Shown here: positions 60,090 through 64,000 of the stretch, in pieces
Position numbering within the stretch: position 1 is the first letter of the stretch
Layout of the letters: the number at the start of each line of letters is the position of its first letter
Position numbers and translations under genes: made by a program
Assembly (NCBI RefSeq): GCF_001315985.1
Contig: NZ_BBBI01000005.1
Span: 1 to 64,000 of the forward strand
Direction of reading: 5' to 3'
DNA from: Vulcanisaeta distributa JCM 11216
GTDB lineage: Archaea > Thermoproteota > Thermoprotei > Thermoproteales > Thermocladiaceae
Length of the DNA: 64,000 nucleotides
The notes under the pieces: generated by a model
Database searches by the model: none
What the model saw: the letters and a program-made list of their open reading frames with translations, nothing else
What the model was told of the DNA's origin: nothing

Positions 60090-61063
60090 ATGCTAATTGA
60101 TAATTACGGGAGACCCTGGTTGAAGCTTAGGATTGTGGTCAACAGCGTATGTAATTACAGATGCATCTTTTGTCACTTTGAGGGACAGGGCAAGTTTTTG
60201 AGTAGGGAGTTAAGTGCCGAGGACATTGGTTTTGTAGCCTCTGTGGCTAAGGAATTGGGTGTTGATGATTTTAAGATAACAGGTGGTGAGCCGTTGCTAC
60301 GTAGGGATATTGTCAAGGTTGTGGATGAAATAAATAAGGTTGGTCCTAAGGACCTCTCATTAACAACTAATGGTTATTTACTTGATGTCTATGCTGAGGA
60401 ATTACTTAATCATGGGTTACGTAGATTAAACATATCTCTTCATTCATTAGATCGTGGAAAGTATAGGTTCATAACTGGAGTTGATGCCTTAGATAAGGTT
60501 CTTGAGAACATTGACTATGTGGGTGGGCTGGGTTTTAAGCAAATAAAGCTGAACGTGGTTGTGCTAAGGGGGGGCTTAACACGGACGAGATACCAATGAT
60601 GATAAGGTTTGCCGCTAAGTACGGCTTCGTTCTTCAGCTAATAGAGTTAATGCCCATGGGCGATGGCTTCCCAGTATTTGCCAGGTACTACGATGACCTG
60701 AGCGACATAATTAATTGGTTGAATAGGCACGGTAAGTTACTAGGGACGAGGAAGGATCTTCATAATAGGCCCATTTACGAAGTCGATGGAGTTAGGGTTG
60801 AGATAGTTAAGAACTATAATAACCCAACATTCTGTGCAGGTTGCACCACAATGAGGTTGACAAGTGATGGTAGGTTAAAGACCTGCCTATATAAGGAGCC
60901 CGTTGTTGACCTATGGCCGTACATAAAGGCGAGGGATAGGGATGGATTGATGAAGGCTATGATGTATGCAAACTCATTAAGAAAGCCTAATTTCGTAGAG
61001 GGCGCATCTGGTGATTTGAGTAGGATAAGGATTAGGGTTCGTGTTGGGAGCCTTGTTTATTGA
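60090..61063 (+). CDS. moaA: GTP 3',8-cyclase MoaA, one frame break
   Basis: Radical-SAM enzyme starting molybdopterin (and tungstopterin) synthesis. CNYRCIFCHFEG holds the SAM cluster (Cys 21, 25, 28), ITGGEPLLRRDIVKVVDEI, TTNGYLL, LNISLHSLD, and the second cluster site FCAGCTTMRLTSDGRLKTCL. Break at the 7-G run near 60575. About 324 residues. Fits the tungstate/molybdate transporter at 27.5 kb. TATA box TTTTAAAT about 30 bases upstream. Confidence 0.9.
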
Positions 61064-61385
61064 TATTACGTCTTATTACATATTTAATGCCTTTATAATT
61101 ACTTGTGAGGGTCACCGTTATTTCAATTGGATTTAGGGTCCTTACAAACTCATTTACTAACTCGTTAATTAGGTCCTCGTGATAAATGACCCTGTCCTTA
61201 AATCCATCTAAATATTCCCTGAGGCTGTTCAATTCTATATAGATACAACCATCATCATTGCATGCTGGCTTATACTCCACCTCAATGACGTAATTATCAA
61301 TGCTACGATCCACCGGGCATATTGCTGAAAAGGATGTCTCAAGATGTACATAATCAACAGGTCCTGCCTTTATTGTCCTCATCAT
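61032..61385 (-). CDS. queF-L: QueF-like archaeosine synthase
   Basis: Small T-fold (tunnel-fold) protein: LETSFSAICPVDRSIDNYVI with the Cys that attacks the nitrile of preQ0, IELNSLREYLDGFKDRVIYH with the catalytic and substrate His/Glu region, EITVTLTSNYKGIKYVI. In crenarchaea lacking ArcS, QueF-L converts preQ0 in tRNA to archaeosine at G15. 117 residues. Its 3' end overlaps moaA tail to tail by about 30 bases. Confidence 0.82.
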   Translation of the reverse strand: MMRTIKAGPVDYVHLETSFSAICPVDRSIDNYVIEVEYKPACNDDGCIYIELNSLREYLDGFKDRVIYHEDLINELVNEFVRTLNPIEITVTLTSNYKGIKYVIRRNINKQGSQHEP

Positions 61386-61902
61386 TAAATGGACATGGCA
61401 CTTTCAATGTTTATACATATTAACCTCTCATTACACAATCTCCTAATTACTGCCCTTAATTTATCTAATTCACTCTCACTAATCCACACCTTAACAATTT
61501 CCCTATCACCGGAGATAAAGGTTACAGACCAGGTGTTGAATCTCGGTATTGAGGATATCGGTATTAGCCTCATGTTGATTACCCTTACGGTGTTAATCAC
61601 GGGCCTTACCCTAACCCTGGTTATCTCGTATATTGGTAATTCAATTCTCTCAGAACCTTTCAATGCAATAAGTTTATCAGGATACATGATAACCTCATTC
61701 CTCTTAATAACCCCCCCTTAGCGGCAATCATTATTAGTGCTATAAATATTGGCGGTAAGGACGTGAGCGCCGCGTCAATGATTGACTGTGTTAATACGTA
61801 AATCACTACGGCGCCTATGAGCATAAGCGTTATCACAATGCCCGCGTATAAATTAATGATGTATGCCGGATCCTCAATGACATGCCATAAGGGTTTACTC
61901 AT
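61385..61902 (-). CDS. Membrane protein with PH-like C-terminal domain, one frame break
   Basis: Two spans at the N terminus (AGIVITLMLIGAVVIYVLT, LTSLPPIFIALIMIAAKGG) and, after the 7-C run near 61720, a beta-rich segment: KLIALKGSERIELPIYEITR, VRVIDNMRL-like VRVINMRLIPISSIPRFN, WSVTFISGDREIVKVWI and a final helix SELDKLRAVIRRLC. The pattern suggests a bacterial-PH-type domain on a membrane anchor. Starts MSKPLWHVIEDP at 61902. Stop abuts the QueF-like gene start. Function unknown. Confidence 0.58.
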
Positions 61903-61928
61903 TTTTAAATAATGATTGACCAGAATTA

Positions 61929-62807
61929 TTAAGGCTTATTCCATGAGCCACTCACTCCAGTCTTATTCACGGGCATCCTCCAGTCAATTCCCAAGGTCCT
62001 CATGGAAATCCTAGGCACTATTGGCGACCTCCTCTTGTGCTCAGTATTCAATACCCTACGCCACACGGTCTGCACAAGCTCAATGGGCTTACCCGTGGCC
62101 TCAGCCGCCTGCTCAACGCTCATCCTATAATCAACGAGCGCGTGTAGAATCACATCAACGTCCTCATACTTAACGCCGAGCTCACCCTCAGCTGTTTGAC
62201 CCTCCCAGAGCCTTGGGCTTGATGGCTTAAAGGCTATGTTATCGGGTAAACCGAGGTACTTACCCAGGTACCTGACTTGGGTCTTGTAGAGGTCGCCTAT
62301 TGGTAGTATGTCAACGCCGCCATCGCCATACTTAGTGAAGTACCCAATCAATAACTCACTCTTATCCCCCCCAGTGCCTGCCACAACCTTATTGAATCTA
62401 TTGGCGAAGTAATAGAGTAGTGTCATCCTGATCCTTGGGAGGAGATTGCCAACGGCTATCTTATCACCCTCATCAAACTCAGGTATTGACTCAGCAAAGG
62501 CATTTCTAATCCTGCCAATATCTATGTAGTAGTACTTAATGCCCAGGGTCTCTGCGACATACTTAGCATCCCTAATGTCCTCAGGAGGCGTGGTCTTATA
62601 CGGCAGTATCAAACCAATGACGCTATCCCTACCCAAGGCTCTAACGAGTAGGTATGCCGTAACACTGGAGTCAACACCACCGCTAAGCCCAATGACAGCG
62701 CCTGTTGCTCCCGCATCCTTAACATACGACCTAATGAAGTCTATGATCCTCTGAGTCACGTATTCATAGTCAATACGTATTAGGTTCTCAAGGGTTATCT
62801 TAGGCAC
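61929..62807 (-). CDS. nadE: NH3-dependent NAD+ synthetase
   Basis: PP-loop SGGVDSSVTAYL (42-53), VIGLILPYKTTPPEDIRDAK, VAGTGGDKSELLIGYFTKYG (native GTGDKSE; one surplus Gly), GDLYKTQVRYLGKYLGLP and PSPRLWEGQ-like SSPRLWEGQTAEGELG. About 290 residues, without the N-terminal glutaminase domain of two-domain NadE. The last few codons may be in a wrong frame (an alternative end reads DWSEWLME). Divergent from the nitrilase-family gene, 90 bases apart. Confidence 0.9.
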   Translation of the reverse strand: MPKITLENLIRIDYEYVTQRIIDFIRSYVKDAGATGAVIGLSGGVDSSVTAYLLVRALGRDSVIGLILPYKTTPPEDIRDAKYVAETLGIKYYYIDIGRIRNAFAESIPEFDEGDKIAVGNLLPRIRMTLLYYFANRFNKVVAGTGGDKSELLIGYFTKYGDGGVDILPIGDLYKTQVRYLGKYLGLPDNIAFKPSSPRLWEGQTAEGELGVKYEDVDVILHALVDYRMSVEQAAEATGKPIELVQTVWRRVLNTEHKRRSPIVPRISMRTLGIDWRMPVNKTGVSGSWNKP

Positions 62808-62898
62808 ATGTAACTGATAATCATGGACTTTTATTGCTTACCCAATTTGCAAAATGGGGTTTGTATTTTTAATTCCCCCCCACATGCACCACTAATTA

Positions 62899-63801
62899 AT
62901 GCTTAGAATACACCTGCTACAGTACAGTAGCAAACTTGGCGATGTGGAATTCAACCTAAACAGGCTGATTAAGGCGATGGAAACGCTCTGCGTAGCGATG
63001 GAGCCGACCTAGTAGTAACCCCCCCCGAGCTTTACCTACCAGGCTATATGTCTAAGGACTTATTCTTTCAAATTGCTGAGCCAATAAGTGGTAGGACTAT
63101 TACGAGGCTCGTAATGGAAGCCAGGAGGAGGAATTGCCACGTTATAGTTGGATTTGCAGAGAGGAATGAGGATACTCACGTACTCTATAACACGGCGGTC
63201 GCGTGGGGCCTGATGGGGGTATTAGCCGTTTATAGGAAGAGGCACTTACCATCGTATGGTGTGTTTGATGAGTATAGGTACTTCGGTATTGGTAAGGGCG
63301 ATATACCGGTAATTAACATTAACGGTCATAAGGTAGGCATTGCAATATGCTATGATGCATTCTATCCAGAGGTTTCGAGGACTATGATGCTGAAGGGCGC
63401 CGAGGTGCACGTATACATAAGTGCTGCGCCGGACATGTCGAGGCTTCACTTCGAGACATTCATGGTGGCGAGGGCCCTTGAAAACGTGGCATACACCGTT
63501 TATGTAAACACCGTGGGGGCAATATGACGGGCTTGGGTTCTTCGGGGGCAGTCACGTGGTTAACCCACTGGGTAACGTGCTCATTAAGGCTAGGTATTAT
63601 GAGGAGGATGTTAAGACCGTGGAGATCGACCCAAGCGACATTATTAATTATAGGAGCCATAGGCCAATACTTAAGGACCTTGACCCAAGTGATGTTGACC
63701 TTGTGGTTAAGGCACTTAATGAGTATGTAAATCCGAAGCCGCCGATCATTAAACCTAGGGAGAAGGAAACGCAGCAATTGGCGATTGCAGATAATCAGTA
63801 A
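62899..63801 (+). CDS. Nitrilase-superfamily amidase, two frame breaks
   Basis: Carbon-nitrogen hydrolase with the full triad: Glu in TPELYLPGYMS, Lys in VYRKRHLPSYG, Cys in VGIAICYDAFYPEV. Break near 62990 joins MLRIHLLQYSSKLGDVEF to GADLVVTPEL, and a second near 63522 joins VNTVGA to GGSHVVNPLGNVLIKARYY. About 300 residues. It could act as an amidase or as a stand-alone glutaminase for the divergent NadE; the latter is inference from position. Confidence 0.82.
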
Positions 63802-63860
63802 TTTTAAAGTTAGAATTAATGATGAATTGGGTTTTTAATTAAATCACGGCATTGAGTTTA

Positions 63861-64000
63861 TCATTTCAATTGATCAATTATCTCTATCAATGCATCACCA
63901 AACTCCTTAGTACCCAGTGGCTGAACGCCCATAAACCTAGCCAGGTCCTGCGTGACCTTCTTCTGGTTAATGGCCTCTGTTATCGCCCTATCAATTAAGT
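63861..64000 (-). CDS. C-terminal end of an isocitrate/isopropylmalate dehydrogenase-type gene (partial)
   Basis: The last 46 codons before TGA read LIDRAITEAINQKKVTQDLA, then RFMGVQPLGTKEFGDALIEI and IDQLK. The TxDLA-x-GV-x-ST/GT-EFxDAL pattern is the C-terminal end of beta-decarboxylating dehydrogenases, closest by eye to archaeal isocitrate dehydrogenase. The rest of the gene lies beyond the window. Confidence 0.6.
   Translation of the reverse strand, partial: LIDRAITEAINQKKVTQDLARFMGVQPLGTKEFGDALIEIIDQLK

Overview
The window reads as a chromosomal segment of a hyperthermophilic crenarchaeon of the Thermoproteales type, most like Vulcanisaeta or Caldivirga. This is inferred from gene content, not from a database search. 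The pointers are RadA, topoisomerase VI subunit A, Taw3, a QueF-like archaeosine enzyme, an archaeal glycyl-tRNA synthetase and ribosomal protein L14. A tRNA-Ser with a short intron and mostly leaderless genes, with a TATA box (TTTATAAA or TTTTAAA type) about 25 bases before ATG or GTG, point the same way.

Sequence quality matters when reading this annotation. Many conserved genes are split into two to five frames, and the breaks fall mainly at runs of 6 to 8 G or C, with some lost bases in short T, C or G runs. The same inflated runs add one Gly inside invariant motifs (RadA, PorG, NadE, ABC and AAA+ Walker A loops) and put extra G in both tRNAs, where base pairing shows the correct length. 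I treat these as sequence or assembly errors. Each locus is therefore reported as one gene with its breaks noted, not as many pseudogenes.

Layout. 1-2.0 kb: unknown gene and radA. 2.0-5.7 kb: accessory island with an AT-rich orphan gene, a secreted protein, palindromic repeats, a ribbon-helix-helix regulator, a SWIM zinc protein and broken small genes. 5.7-9.1 kb: exonuclease III, acyl-CoA synthetase, MBL-fold hydrolase. 9.1-14.9 kb: a seven-gene membrane/MoxR/DUF58 operon. 15.6-19.2 kb: tRNA-Ser and the porGDAB operon for pyruvate (2-oxoacid) ferredoxin oxidoreductase. 19.3-24.1 kb: structured RNA candidate, NifX-like protein, agmatinase, glyS, rpl14, and a second ribbon-helix-helix operon. 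24.2-29.5 kb: anion-type ABC transporter, Taw3, tungstate/molybdate transporter. 29.5-35.4 kb: fused 3-hydroxyacyl-CoA dehydrogenase/enoyl-CoA hydratase, methylisocitrate-lyase-like enzyme, nucleotidyltransferase, SDR, MFS.

35.4-53.2 kb is a near-complete cobalamin locus: cbiG-E, cbiX-C-H-D-T-L, cbiF, btuF-C-D with a chlI/chlD fusion, cobN and a membrane protein, then cbiZ. Each of its five transcription units starts with the same 16-bp palindrome TAGGAT-N4-ATCCTA, placed directly after the TATA box and about ten bases before the start codon. This is the strongest candidate in the window for an undescribed regulatory system: a crenarchaeal B12 or cobalt regulon run by a DNA-binding repressor instead of a riboswitch.

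53.2-64 kb: ABC-2 exporter, tRNA-Leu, DedA-type membrane protein, Lon-like membrane protease, argF, top6A, moaA, QueF-like enzyme, nadE, a nitrilase-family amidase and the end of a probable isocitrate dehydrogenase gene. Pyruvate synthase, the fused hydratase/dehydrogenase and the acyl-CoA synthetase fit autotrophic growth by the dicarboxylate/4-hydroxybutyrate cycle, but that is inference.
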